Source: Crambe crambe
Lineage: Eukaryota > Porifera > Demospongiae > Poecilosclerida > Crambeidae
Direction of reading: 5' to 3'
Assembly (NCBI GenBank): GCA_963924555.1
Contig: OZ004584.1
Coordinates: 62,001-126,000, forward strand
DNA: 64,000 bases
The position numbers and the translations under genes are program-made. Of the stretch, positions 12,679 through 25,400 are shown one piece after another (positions within the stretch are counted from its first letter, which is position 1; each line of letters opens with the position of its first letter). The notes under the pieces were generated by a model that was not told the DNA's origin, did no database searches, and saw only the letters and a program-made list of their open reading frames with translations.

Positions 12679-14614
12679 TCATTTCCTCAAACGTAAGAAG
12701 TAAGCGTTCTTGGACAAGTGATGTCCCTCTGGATAGTAGTGCCTGTAGAAGTCCAGACAATAGCGTTCAGCTTTGAAGCCCATAGTCTGATACAGCAACA
12801 TGGCTGGGTTATCCACAGACACATGGAGTGTCACGTCCTTGCCCATACAACTCTGGATCAAGTGATACAAGATGATCGTGCCAATTGAGCAATGCTGGAA
12901 GTCTGGGTGTACTGCCAGGAAGGAAATGTAAGCCTCGTTCACTTTAACATCTGGCGTCATAAAACCACAACCAATCACAAGCTTTCCATACAGCACCACA
13001 CAAGTGAAGTCGGGATACTGCAAACATTCACACAAGTCCACTGGCCAGAAAAAGTGTGAAACAAAGTTATTGACAGCTGGAAGGTGGTGCTCTTGCAGGT
13101 AACAGAAATCAATGGTGCTGGGGAGTGGAGGAATATCTGGATCACACTCATGCCCTTCCTGCCACTTCTGAACAATCGCTCTGTTGACTCTAACTTTAGG
13201 AGGGAGTAACTCTGAACTACGGAAGATGAATGGTTTGAGTTTCCTGGTGGTGTAAGGACTCGTGATCAGGGAGTGAACATCTCCAGCCCCACACAATATC
13301 TGTCGAAATGTCTTGAACTCAGGAGGAAGTGCTCTGGACAAGACTGGGATGAGTGAGAGATGGTCCAAAATGTCAGTTTGCGGGGAAGTTGGACAGACCA
13401 ACCTAGATGTAACTGTGAGTTCACTCTGTGAAGTGACAGGGTGAGAGTATTCAGCACCTGGCTTCAATACAGGAACAACCTGTTCGTAGTAGGGGCGACT
13501 TTTATCCACGCTGTACTTGGTAGTGGTGGAAAGAAGGCGACATATGGTCTGATCTAAATCAAACACTTTGTGATTATACAGTCTTTGCTTTGAACGAACT
13601 TTCAACTTTCGCAGGAGACGACTTGCCTTGGGGTCACGCTGTACAGCCAAGTGGTACTGACTCAAATACTTTTCCAATACTTTTTCCTGCTGCTCAGAGA
13701 GTGGCAATAGACTAGGTTGTGCTGACTCAGCAGGAAGTGGCAGTGGTGGAGGTGGAGGTGTGAAGACAGGAGTCGTCCTGGAGCTACCGTCCATCACTTT
13801 CTGGGCAGACACTTTAGTGTGGCGTGACTTGGAAGATTCTCCAGATGATTTGCTTCTCTTAAGGGGTGGAGTCCAATCAAGTGAGTTGGATTGACTGGGA
13901 GCACTGGTGGAGCTCCGCTTTCCAAGAGAACTCCCTAGGGCCACCTTCAGATTCGGGGGGACCAATGATGTCAGAGACCACAACCCTGATTCACCAAACA
14001 AGGCAGTACCTGAAAGAAATCCAATTTTGAGTTGGAAGTACAGTGCTCTCATAGAGAGTTCCTCACCTGATTGAAAGACTGATGGACAATTTACAGAAAG
14101 AGTTCCTGCAACAGTACTGTGCCACGACTGAGTTTTCTTGCGACGTGGCATCAGAGCATTCCAATTGCTACGAATGAAACCACAAATGTCTTCATTCCAG
14201 CGAAAGAATCCCTTCCTCCCACCACGACCGTTCAGAATAAGGTTGTACAGTGCCAGGTGTGTCACGTGAACCCTGCAAAACATCAAAAAATTATTGATAA
14301 TTCAAGTACGGCACTAGACACATCTCGTACCATTGAAGATTGGGTCTCTCCCAGCTCTCTTTTCCCAAGGAGCCACAATAAGCACAAGTAAATCGAAAGA
14401 GGTTATCTCCAAGGAATACTGGGGGCTTGCTACCTCTCAGGCACCTAACGTGGAACAATCCTTTGCATTTTAAACATTCTAGTGGCAATATCCTTTCTTT
14501 CTGCAGAATAGCTTTTCCACAGTAGCCACATTCACCCGTTATCTTGGACAACTCTTTGCTAGCAGTTCCAACATCCCCTGCCCCGCTGCTAGACTCCTTG
14601 GTACTGGAAGACAT
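12679..14614 (-). CDS. KAT14: KAT14 (CSRP2BP), ATAC-complex acetyltransferase-like subunit
   Basis: Histone acetyltransferase-related subunit of the ATAC coactivator complex, nuclear. Three exons (14614-14331, 14272-14067, 14009-12679) give 606 residues. The N-terminus has a PHD/zinc-finger-like module (CGYCGK, CLKCKGLFHVRC, CAYCGSLGKESWERPNLQW), then the conserved WNEDICGFI..NW..L, RRKKTQSWHSTVAG and LSVNCP segments. A disordered linker follows, then the C-terminal GNAT fold with PDVKVNEAYISFLAVHP, YHLIQSCMGKDVTLHVS and NPAMLLYQTMGFK, ending FLRLRK. This matches the vertebrate protein along its length, but the linker is shorter. The acetyl-CoA loop reads QHCSIGT, so the first glycine of the usual Q/RxxGxG/A is Ser. 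Divergent with NEK10, 200 bp away. Confidence 0.9.
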
Positions 14615-14816
14615 CTTTTTCTTTAACACGTGTGTGGTACGGTATCGTCGGTAGAATAAAACATGTTTGGTACGGTACCGCTGTTCTCAAAATTAAGAAG
14701 CAAGTGCAAAAAAAGTGGGTGTTGCAGCTGCTGCAAAAACAAGTTACTGCATTCCAGTAGCTTAGCTACTTTGTGCCTGTAGCGGTCTGTGCCAGTATTG
14801 TATCCCGTCACAAAGA
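14615..14816. promoter_or_regulatory. Bidirectional KAT14/NEK10 promoter with twin TGGTACGGTA motif
   Basis: Only 202 bp separate the two ATGs. TGGTACGGTA occurs twice (14635-14644, 14668-14677), 33 bp apart. I saw no RFX X-box here, unlike at the other ciliary genes in the window. Confidence 0.55.
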
Positions 14817-17800
14817 ATGAGCAGCCCCACCACCAGCGATTCAGCCATATTCTCTATTCTTCAGGACCTCGCTAAGTCTGTAAGTCAATAGTTAAACTGC
14901 TGGTTTTGCAAGAGATGCACAGTGTGTATTGTTCCTATAGTATGATGATGCTCTAAGTGAAAGGGAGGTACTGACCCAGTTTTGCCAACTGTACCAGGAT
15001 GAGCGTGACTTCAGCCTGCTCCCTGAATGTGAGGTGTTGGAGCAGGTGTGACATCTAGCTAGCTAGTACAGGAGATTGAGGTTAAAGTGTGGAATGAATA
15101 GCAATAGATCAGGTCAATAGAATAGACTTGATGTGGTGAAATATTATTCTAATGCTTCATGCACTAGAATAACAAATCTTCTCACCTTGCATGCATCACT
15201 GATCCAGTGGAACTTTGCGAGAAGTAACAGTTATCTTTTGTACCACATCATGTCCCACTCATTCTTCTGTCTGACCTTATGTTGCTCTCACTATTAATAA
15301 CCGTATGTCCGGACACTTTGTACGTAGTTGATGCACCTGCTGAAGACACACCGTCTTACTGAGCAGTGGCTAGTGGAAGGGGCCAAGCAGAGAGAGCAGT
15401 TGGGACACATCCATGTCACACTCATGGTCATTAGACTCCTACTCAGAGATGAACAATTCCAACACTTGATAATGAAAGGGTCAAACCCTCCTACACCAAT
15501 CTTGGCCCGATCCTTGGCCTACTTCATAGAGTTGCATTTCTCTGCATCAGGAGGAAGGCAGGCATCGACTACTGACATGTTGAAAGAACTCACCAGTAAG
15601 GCACTCCTTGCAATATTAATCGTGCATGAAATACAGTGACTTAATTGCAAATTATTTTTCAGATATTTTCCAAAAGATTTCAAATTGTGTGAAGTACCGA
15701 CAGAGACTGGTGGACCACAGAGTCCATGAATTGCTTATACAACTACTTTGGTCACATGACCTCATTCCCCTCCAGTGTTCCCTCTGTGCCCTCATCAATC
15801 TCTGTAAAACGTATGTTATGTGCCCATAGTCACTAGAGGCCCATAGTCACTAGAGTTTATTATGCAGTGAGTCTGTGTCAGTCAGTGTTGCTGCTCTTGA
15901 ATGTGCCCCACCCCTCCTCCATATTGTCTCCTCCTATGACACCATTTCACGACACTTGGCCTCAGACCTACTCCTCTTGTTGAGTCAGCACTCCAAACTT
16001 AAGGAACAAATACGTGATTCTGACAGCTTGCCAATATGTTTGAGGTGACCTCTGACCCTATGTAGATAAAAGAAAAAGTGTGCCTAAAGGGTTGCCTTAC
16101 TTGTACTCATGCACAGAATCCTGCATGGTGATGATCTTCACCTCCTTCATCGTATGGTGGGTGTGGTCGAACGACTTGCCGAGTCCAGTGATTATCAAGA
16201 GGACCTGCGTCTCTTGGGGGGAATTCCCCTGCTCCTGGGAATTTTAAGGTGCTAGGCCTGGACCTGCCTGGTATTTATAATGATAACTCTCAACCTTGCA
16301 GTAAACATGTGATTAGTGAGGGGCAGCCTCGAGAGACACAAGAGAAACTGGTGGTGCTGAGAGCAGTCTGCTGTTCAGCTCTCACTCAACTCCTACTCAA
16401 CGACACCAATGCTCAACTCATCGTACAAGTAAGTTAAGAATTAAGACAACCCGTAAATACACCACTCGTGATCTTTAATTCTTTCATAGGGTAATGGAAT
16501 GTACCTGATAGCTACTAACATCCTCCCTCTCACCTTCCTTCACCATCAAACCAACGAAAGACTCCAACAAAACCTTCAGAGATATGCTCTCAGGGCTCTA
16601 AGGTGCATCGAGATAGGATTTCATGTTGACTCATTCCTGCATACATATTATATACATACAGATATTTGTTCAGCATGGAGAGGAACCGAAGAGTATTTAA
16701 GAAAGTGTTTCCACCTCACCTCTTTGAAGCTTTCATTAATGTGGGCCACTACACCCGTGACCTCTCAGCATATACCCAATTAGTGCACACCATAAATATC
16801 TTACCAGTATGCAATTTTAGGAGGAAATTTTATCAATTTCATTCTAATGATTATTTATTTTGTTAGGAGAGTGAAAGGGCAGTGATGCAAGCCAACATAG
16901 AAGGCATCGACCAGAACAAAGCTCCTATATTCTCCATCGGAGGATACGCTGTCCTGGAATTGCTGGGCTCTGGGGCTTTTGGCAGTGTTTATAAGGTAAG
17001 TATGTACGTATGTCATATTAACATTATGTAGACACACTTGATCCTGATAGGTTCGCAAGCAAGGTTCAGACGTGTTCTTAGCATTGAAGGAGATTCGTTC
17101 TACAAATCCAGCGCTGGGACACACCTTCAGTGAGCGTTCCTCTTCTCTGGGCCGTCTTCTCAATGAGGTCAACATTGTCCGTGAACAGTTGAGGCATCCT
17201 AATGTTGTTCGCTACTACAAGTGCTTCCAGGAAGGTATATCTTTTATTGAAATGACTAAAATATGGTAGGATCTAATTGAAATAGTACTCACATGATGCC
17301 TAAATTCACTATTACATCAAAAAATCAGAAATTTACCAAGGGCTATATAATATAGACTTGGAGAATTTCCAAAAAAATTTTCGTGACACCCAAATGATTG
17401 TGAATCTAATTATTCAGCATGATGCCTTGACCATTCCTTTATTGTCATCAGGTGAGCACTTGTACATCGTGATGGAGCTACTAGAAGGCACTCCTCTCAG
17501 TGAGCAAATAGCATCACTGGGAGAGAAAGGCTTGAAGTTCAGTGAGGACCGTCTCTTAAAGATCTTTACTCAACTGGTGTTGGCACTGCGTTACTTACAC
17601 AAGGAAAAGAAGGTGACTCACAGAGACCTCTCCCCATCAAACCTCATGTTGGGGGAAGCTGATAAACTCACCATCAGTAAGTCAAGAATATTCTCTCTCT
17701 CAGACATCCATACTTTGTGAATTATATAGCTGACTTCGGTCTGGCTAAGCAGAAGCAGAGAGAATTCAGTGTGATGAAGTCAGTTGTGGGAACTGTACCT

Positions 17801-19423
17801 TATTGGTGGTGAGTCGGTCCACCATTTGAAGCAGCATGCAGTAACACAGTCCGTCCGTGCATGTTTTGTTTTGTATATGTAGTCCTGAACTAGTTCAGAA
17901 TGAACCATACAATGAAAAGGCTGATGTGTGGGCAGCAGGTTGCATCTTGTACCAAATGGCCACCCTGAAACCTCCCTTTTACTCCACCAACCTCCTTGCT
18001 CTGGCAAAGAAGGTATGTGCTGTAGACCTATCCTTGTCAGTTGATGGTGATGCTTGTCATTGTAGATAGCAGAGGTGGATTATGTTCCTATTCCAGAGGG
18101 TGTGTATTCCCCACTCATCAGCGAACTCATCAGCAAGTGTCTAACGGCAGACCCTTTACTGAGACCAGACAGTGTCCAGGTTAGCAATACTATATCATTA
18201 TACATGTTCCATAACTGTACTGGTGCAGTTGGGCTCCATGCTGGCTGGAGTGTTCATGACACACATGGACTCTCTCGGCCTCAGCAATGAGACTTTGGAG
18301 AGAAAACTGACCAAGGAGAAACAGAGGACCATAAGGCAAGAGTCACATGATCAGTACATGCATATAGTATAAGATCATGTGACTGTACTCATGCAGGCAC
18401 TACCACAAAGCCATGAGGTCTGAGAGGAGATACCAGCAGCTCTTGTCCTCGTCATCCATGGAGCCTTCTCCTTCTGGACTTCAAGCACGACGAAAACTCT
18501 CCTCGACATTCACTGCCCTACAGATGAAAGAAAGCATGCTGAGTCAGCAACCCAGTGTCTCTACTGCCAGTGTTAACACAGAGAGGTCTTCGTTAGCAGG
18601 AGACTATGAGGAGAGGGGGGACACACCCCCTCCTGAAGACCCTCTGCAGAACAGTAGTGGTAGTAGTGTATTTGCGGACCAGGAAATGCACTATCGATTC
18701 CCTAGCAACTGGGAGCAGCAGCCAGCATCCCCTCAAGTCCCTAGGGGAAGTGGTCGACCCAATCCCCTCACTTCCCACACTTCTGCATCTAAGGATGCCC
18801 CTCCCCCTTCCATATCGACAAGTCAGCTCCTCACTAGGAGAACATCTGCTGTGGGGGGACACTTAGGATGGGGGGCGGGGCCACTGTCACCATTGACATC
18901 TGGTCATAAGAGTCGAACACCATCAGGTACATTATACAACCCGATTAGATCTCTGTGAATTGACCATCTTTCCCTTACAGCCTCCTCCATTTTGAGTATT
19001 TCTCCAAAACACTTGCGTGAGATAACAGACCCCATCCTAGTTTTGCTGACTCAGCTGCACAAGCTTATATTTCTCACACAACTTCCTCCTAGCCCCACCC
19101 CCTTGGCACGATGGAGTCTGATCCAGCGCTACAAGAGGTTCCTCTTCAACCAGGACAGCAGTGGAGTCCTCCTCAAGACAGAGCTCCATAAACTGGTCAA
19201 CGCTACGGCAGAGAGTGTGGCAGGGGTGGGAGGGGAGCAGGAGGAAGGAGGTGGGTCCCACATGGTCCAGCGAGCCCTAGAGGAAATGGCAGAAGGAGGA
19301 GATATGGATTATATGGAGCAAGATAACTTGACATATGAGAATCTCCAACAGATGATTGAGGGACTAGTTATTGAGCATGGCTATTACCAGACGCAGGCAA
19401 ACATTAAGCAACATCACTCATGA
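14817..19423 (+). CDS. NEK10: NEK10-like protein kinase with N-terminal armadillo-type repeats
   Basis: NIMA-related kinase 10, in vertebrates needed for motile cilia and a G2/M response. The start MSSPTTSDSAIF begins a long helical N-terminus (armadillo-like, to about 16860). The kinase domain follows: GSGAFGSVYKV glycine loop, LALKEIR lysine, THRDLSPSN catalytic loop, ADFGLAKQKQ, and SVVGTVPYWCPE activation segment. A coiled coil after the kinase, a Ser-rich region and a C-terminal module (REITDPI..LLTQLHKLIFLTQLPP, LTYENLQQMIEGLV) all match vertebrate NEK10. The HRD loop has Ser where most Ser/Thr kinases have Lys; as I recall, vertebrate NEK10 is also atypical here (Thr). About 20 short introns. 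Ends with TGA at 19421-19423, converging with the chondroitin-enzyme gene. Confidence 0.92.
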
Positions 19424-19577
19424 AGCTCAACTAGCAGTAGAAAGATCAGTTTTTTATTTCATCATTTTCATCATAGATAGTCATAGTCAGAATTTCATCG
19501 TTTAAAAAAAATTAATAGTGATTAAAAAATTTGAATGCTCATATCAACAACAAGGCTGATCTAGCAGACCATTAATT

Positions 19578-22112
19578 TTAATAGTTGTAATCTTCTTCAA
19601 TCTCATTCTCGATTGTTCCGTTACTCAGAAACTTGCTTGTAGCTTCACTCTTCAGGTTGACTCCAAGTTGGAAGATGTACTTTGCCAGTTCTTTGCGATC
19701 TGCCAGATTCTCGCTCTGAGAAGAGTAGCAATGCTTCAACTGCTTACGGGAGAGAGATTTGGCACAAATCTTGTCGTGCCAACGATGGCTGAGGCCAGTA
19801 TCAGGAGCTCTCAAGACGTCCAATCGCTTTCTGACAACTTTCTGGAAGAAGTGGACATCTTCATCACCCCAACCTTCGATGTTGGTATCCATCCCGCCCA
19901 CTGCAGTGTAGTCAGACTTGTAGATGCAGAGCATGCCAAATGAATAGTAGGCCCAATGTCCATGTTCTCGCTTCAGAGTCACCACAGGTGGACGCTCCCT
20001 CTGCCAATACACATAGTCGAGGTTGTACAACTTGAAGAATTCTGGGTAGTATACTCGTGCTCCTCTTATGGCATTTCTACGACAACGTTGAAGGAATGAG
20101 TGAGTGACTCTCATGTCAACGTCACAAATGAAGGCTAGTTGAGTGGGTTCAAGATAGGAGAAGCCAAGGTCCAAAGCCTTCCCTCGAGAAAAATTCCCCT
20201 TTCCTTCCAGAATGGTTATGATTGCATCAGGATACTTTGTCCGATAACCATCCACCACGGAAGTCACAAACAAGACATCTTCTTGACCAAACACACACAA
20301 CACCAAGTTCACATGTTCACGAGTCTCCAGGGCAAGTGATTCGTACATGAACATAAAGTCTCTGAACCTGTCATTGACCTTAGCAATGGGGACGATCATG
20401 TTGATGTAGCTAGTTGAGTCAATGTTATCTTTAAGGGTGATATAGTTTGAAGCCAGAGGACGTAACATACTAACTCTTCTAGAGACAATTTTCTTGATCC
20501 CATCCACCAATAATAAGTCTAATATATACTCGTTCCCACGGAAGGGATTGTGCCTCACCCATCCATTCAGCAACTTTGTGAACTTCAGTCGCCTACCATA
20601 CAGTTCACTGGTCCTCTGCACAGCTTTAGTCAACACTTGTTGTAGTTCTGTACGGAAATTTCTCTTTGCTTTAAGCCTGTAAGTCGGGTGAGTGTGACGT
20701 TCGGGATACACCGAGTTACTGTCAAAGTAGTCCCATGCTTGATAGTCATATACGGTTGTCGGTTGGTAAGGAGGGGGAGGAGATGACACCGTCCCAGCAT
20801 AGGGACACTTTAGGATGTACCCTTGATCCTGACACGGACACACAGATGGGGTACACTTTGGAGGAGAGTTCAAGGACCCACAGACTTCATTAACTTGCTT
20901 TTGTATTTGGTGTGCTTTATTAAGAGCTGCCTCAAACTGAAGTAGCTTGTAGTGGCGATGCAGGAGGTACATGGAGGAAGGCTTGCTCATTGGATGGTAG
21001 CTCACCAACGTGGAGAAGACTTCCCTCTTCTGCACCTTCTCTGCACTCAGGACCTCTTTGGAGTAGTCCACATAAAACAGTTTTCGAGTCTGCATGCAGA
21101 GCAAGAGTTATGCGTACTAAGTTTTGCTACACAGTATCAAAATATATGAGCTCCTCACCTCGACTGAGCGTGTACACTGAATATGGAGTTTCCTACTGAT
21201 GCACTTTCCCAAGCCGACATCTCCCGGCATCTTCATCACCTCATCCAGGGCTTGACAGGACCTCAAATGATGCTTCAACGCTGACAGCAGACCATTACTG
21301 AGGACGATACCACTGCCACCCTGACAATAATACTCATTAGACGTCAAGTTCAGTTCTTCTTCCTTGCCACTGGCAGAACGTCCAATGTAAAGCTTCTCAG
21401 TAGGATTCAATTGAGAGAGCAAACCTTCCAGTTTCTCTATTCTAACATACGAGTCTGGTGCAGCCAACAAGAACCACTGATGAGATTCCAAATAATGCTC
21501 ACTCAAGTACTCCAGGGCAGCAAACTTGTGTGCGTTTGTGGACTGTCTGACAAGAGGCAGACCACGAGCACTTGCATGACTGAAATTGAAACCATCTCCT
21601 ACAAAGATTAGAAGGTGTGAAGCGTCTTGTCCCCACGTCTTGTATACTGTCTCTGCACATTCAGGATGATTTGTCCCCATAACACCCACTACCAGTGTAT
21701 TCCTGACACTAGCCTCCTGACTTAGGTGGTCGATGGGGCTATACTGTTGATTTGATATGATTACAGGACTAGGTTGTTTGGCTGTCCTGCTAGTATTATC
21801 CTGTCCTACAGGTTGTTCCAACAGATGAGGCATTGGTGATGTATGAAGGGGTTTATTTGAAGCAGTTCTTTTCTTCAGAGCTGCCAATTGTTCTCCACAC
21901 AAACACTGTTGAGTGTTGTCCATCTGTGAGGGTTCACTGGAGGGTTCCAGTCCAGTCTTTAAATGACGAGAATGCCTTGCAATATCCAAGAGAACATCAG
22001 GCATCTCATCTCCTTTCATAGAGCCCCAGAGCAGGAAGGTGGAGGTGGAGGCCAGTACAGCTCCCAGAACCACCCCTGCCAGGAGCACTCCAAAGAATTT
22101 CCACCACCGCAT
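19578..22112 (-). CDS. Chondroitin synthase/polymerizing-factor-like bifunctional glycosyltransferase
   Basis: Predicted Golgi type II membrane protein of the CHSY/CHPF family, which polymerises chondroitin (GlcA-GalNAc). Two exons (22112-21159, 21089-19578) give 821 residues, the usual family size. The N-terminus MRWWKFFGVLLAGVVLGAV is a signal anchor. The first domain is Fringe-like GT31 (GVMGTNHPECAETVYKTWG; CQGGSGIVLSNGLL). The second is GT7-like (FICDVDMRVTHSFLQRCR, GWGDEDVHFFQKVV, DTGLSHRWHDKICA). The first-domain metal motif, DDD in CHSY1, reads PDS here, as in CHPF (PDT). The second-domain DVD is intact. It may therefore supply GalNAc-transferase activity and act as partner for another synthase. 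Divergent with IQUB. Confidence 0.85.
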
Positions 22113-22470
22113 TCCACCAATAACAGCACTGACACAGCACTCACTGATACTCCAAACATCAAACAGGCATCAAATTATGATAGGCACAAATCTGTATAAA
22201 GACTCCCCCTATGCATACAGTAGATGACAATCATACAGTAGATGACAGCTCATTAAGCTTAACTTGGCCAGCATCATGGAGACATTGATGGCTGGCTCTA
22301 GATGGCACTAACCTGCAAACCAAGGAAGATCTCCATGACTTGTGGCTTGTTGTAGGTAGCTTGCTGAGAAACAAGACTTCAGCAACAGAATGCAATACTC
22401 CAAATGCGCGCGCTACTAACGGTTGCCTAGGAAACTCATCGTGCAAGATACAAAGAGTTGCTGTATAGAG
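22113..22470. promoter_or_regulatory. Divergent chondroitin-enzyme/IQUB promoter with RFX X-box
   Basis: 358 bp between start codons. GTTGCCTAGGAAAC (22422-22435) has both RFX half-sites (GTTGCC and GGAAAC) with a 2-bp spacer, about 36 bp upstream of the IQUB ATG. Next to it is GCGCGCGC. X-box near the ATG is the hallmark of ciliary genes, and IQUB is one. Confidence 0.6.
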
Positions 22471-25400
22471 ATGGAAATCCCCACAGGAGACAATGAAGAG
22501 GTAGTACCTGAACAAGAAGAAAACCACTCAGTTAAAGGTGAGTGAAAACAATTAAAATTTATGCTTTAATTTCTGCCTGTATTACAATCAGTTGAGTTGA
22601 GGTTGCCTGAGTCAGATGAAGGTACTGATGACATACTACTGGACTCCAAGGAGTCCAACCTGGAAGAATCTGTACTCAAACTAAAAGAAGAATTGGCTGC
22701 CAAGCAGAATAAGCAGCCACAATGTTTCTCCATTTCCTATCAAGGTATAGGCACTTGAAAGAGACACTTGAATATACATTGATTTCCACAGGAGAAATGC
22801 TGTCGGATGCCACAACTTTGAGTGAACTTGGAGTTCAACCAGACACCACTGTGATACTGATAGTCCAAGTGACGGAGGCTCCTGCCCCTCAAGTCACTGA
22901 TAGTAGCTCTAGCCCTGAGCATGACAGCCAGCTACAGGTTGACCCAAGTCTTGATGACCCTGATGTTGCTGATCCTACCCCTGGGGATACTGTTGATCCT
23001 ACCCTTGGGGATACTGTTGATCCTATTCCTAGTGATGCAGCTGATTCAGATACCACTGACCCCATCCCTGGAGACACCGTTGAACCTGTCACTGTGGACC
23101 ATGGTACAGCCCCTCCTGATACGACCACTTTAGTTCCTAATGATAGAGAGGGAACTTCCCAACAAACTATCACTCGTGATGATGATGAGATCACCACCAC
23201 TACATTAATAACTAAAGTCGAGGTGGGGCAGGAGACACGGAATATTCATATCAAGCTGATCAAACCGAAAACAGAGAAACTGTTCCTTGGTGGATATCGG
23301 AGTCGTTTAACTGGAGTGGAATACCATCACGCTTCTGCCCAAACTCGGCCTAAACTACACAAGGCTAATGTAAAAATTTTAAATCTTAGCAGGTAGCTAG
23401 CTAACGTACTCATTACCTTATCATGCAGGTAGTTCGCTACGACAGAGACTGCCAGACAGTGTTTGAAAGAAATAAGAGGCAGCAAGTCACTGTAGATGCT
23501 GCCACTCAAATGGTCAGTCTATAACCTCTGATCGATGGGCCACTCAAAGGGATATGATACATTCTAAACTTCACAGAACAAGACTGGCTGCTTCATCAAT
23601 GACTGTACAGACAAGATTGTTCCAATCATAGGAATTTATGAGACAGCAGAACACTATCACAAGAGGATACTAGAGAAAGTAAGTAGCTGAGCAGCAGCAC
23701 CCTGGGACCCGGGTGACCCCAGCTGATACAGGGCCAAACAAAAGTCAATATATTTCTGTGCATGTGCAGGTGATAATACTGCAGAGTTATTGGCGTAGGT
23801 GGCTGGCCATCTGCTATGTGAATGGTCTGCGTCAAGATAAAATCAAACTAGAAGAGTGGCAGAAAGCAGAATTGTTGCGCAGGCAGCGAGAACGTGAGGA
23901 ACATGCCAAAAGGGAGTTTGATCGTCGCATGAACCCTCGCACTAAGGAAGACTTCAATCTCCTCTATCATGCTTTAGAAGGCGAGTTAATTTTTGATAGC
24001 AATTTTTAGACACCTGGTCAGAAATGTTTTGTTTGTGCAGTGTGGAGACAGGAGGAACTGGCCCACATCAATGAGACCACATCAGGACCTGAGAGGAAGG
24101 CTGCCCTCTGCTGCCTCCTGGAGCAAGAGGCACAATTGATAGCTTCCATAGGAAGACATAAAGTGGTGGCTGACCAAGAAAATTTGGTCATTGAAAGAAA
24201 CCGCTTTTTAGATAAGGTACAATGAACAGTAGACTAGTTCAGCTGAAGAAACTGACTTGTTTTATTGGTGTAGACAGCTGCACCACGACAGTGGACTGCA
24301 TTTGATGGTAAAATTACGTCCATGAATACTCCATTCACACTGCGTGGTCAGCAACTGCGAGACCTATACTCCACACTTAACCTCAAGGGCTTATCCAACG
24401 ACGAGCGACTCGATGTCCTCTTAACACTAAAATCCACAGTCAAAGTCAGTCAGTAACTTACCTAGCTCTGTTTATAATGATAATACATACGACAGGAACA
24501 CGACTGCCAGTTGACTCGTGATATAATAGAATTGGTGGACAGGGAGGCTGACCTTATTGTCAGGGGACACAAGGAACACACTTTACAAGGTGCAGCCACT
24601 TTTTAATATCATAATGTCATATAGACATGATGCAGGGTTGCGTAAGAGGATCTCAAGTCTTTACTTTCAGTATTGTAAGATCCCCCTCTTTAATCCTGAG
24701 GCAGCCAAGCACATCAAAGTGCCTCAAGATCCATCCACCCTTTGCTCCAAAGTCTACTACTGCAGATCATGTTCTCAGTACCTTCCTTCGACAGATTTTG
24801 AACTCTCCGTAAACTCAAGGTAGGATCATTGTATACATGACCTCTCGTGTTTTGAGTGTTAATGGACTCACAAAGAATTCCCTGAAAAACAGATAGGTTT
24901 TAACAGTCAAAAGTTCATCTAGGCATCATGCTGGATAGTTAGAATCATGTCGCAAAAATTCTAGCCTGAAAAACAGTTCAATTTTTTATGCTGCTGAATA
25001 CTAGGGTGGTGATTTTGTCAATAACTCTATAGTTTGTCACTTAGATTTGGTGCCCTGCAGGTGCGTAGGGGTGTGTCGTGTTTGTCGTGACCTGGATAAT
25101 CGTGCTCGTGCCAGAGAAGACTGGAGCATGTATCGTGCCTTGCTACAGTCCATTAGGAAAGTAGAGGAGGCCTACAAAGATCACTCACACATCATCTTCC
25201 TCATGCAAGAGACAGACCTGCGCTACTTGGTAGAGAATATCTGGGGAGGTCAAAGTGCATTGAGTGCATCAAAGGACTTCTATGACCTGACAATGGTGCG
25301 GTGGGAATCCAGTAAACACTGGTCACCCTGGAACTGTCTTCTCCTCACACGTGATGAGGCTAAAGCCCATGCTCAGCTTGACTCTGTGGAGGAAGTAAGC

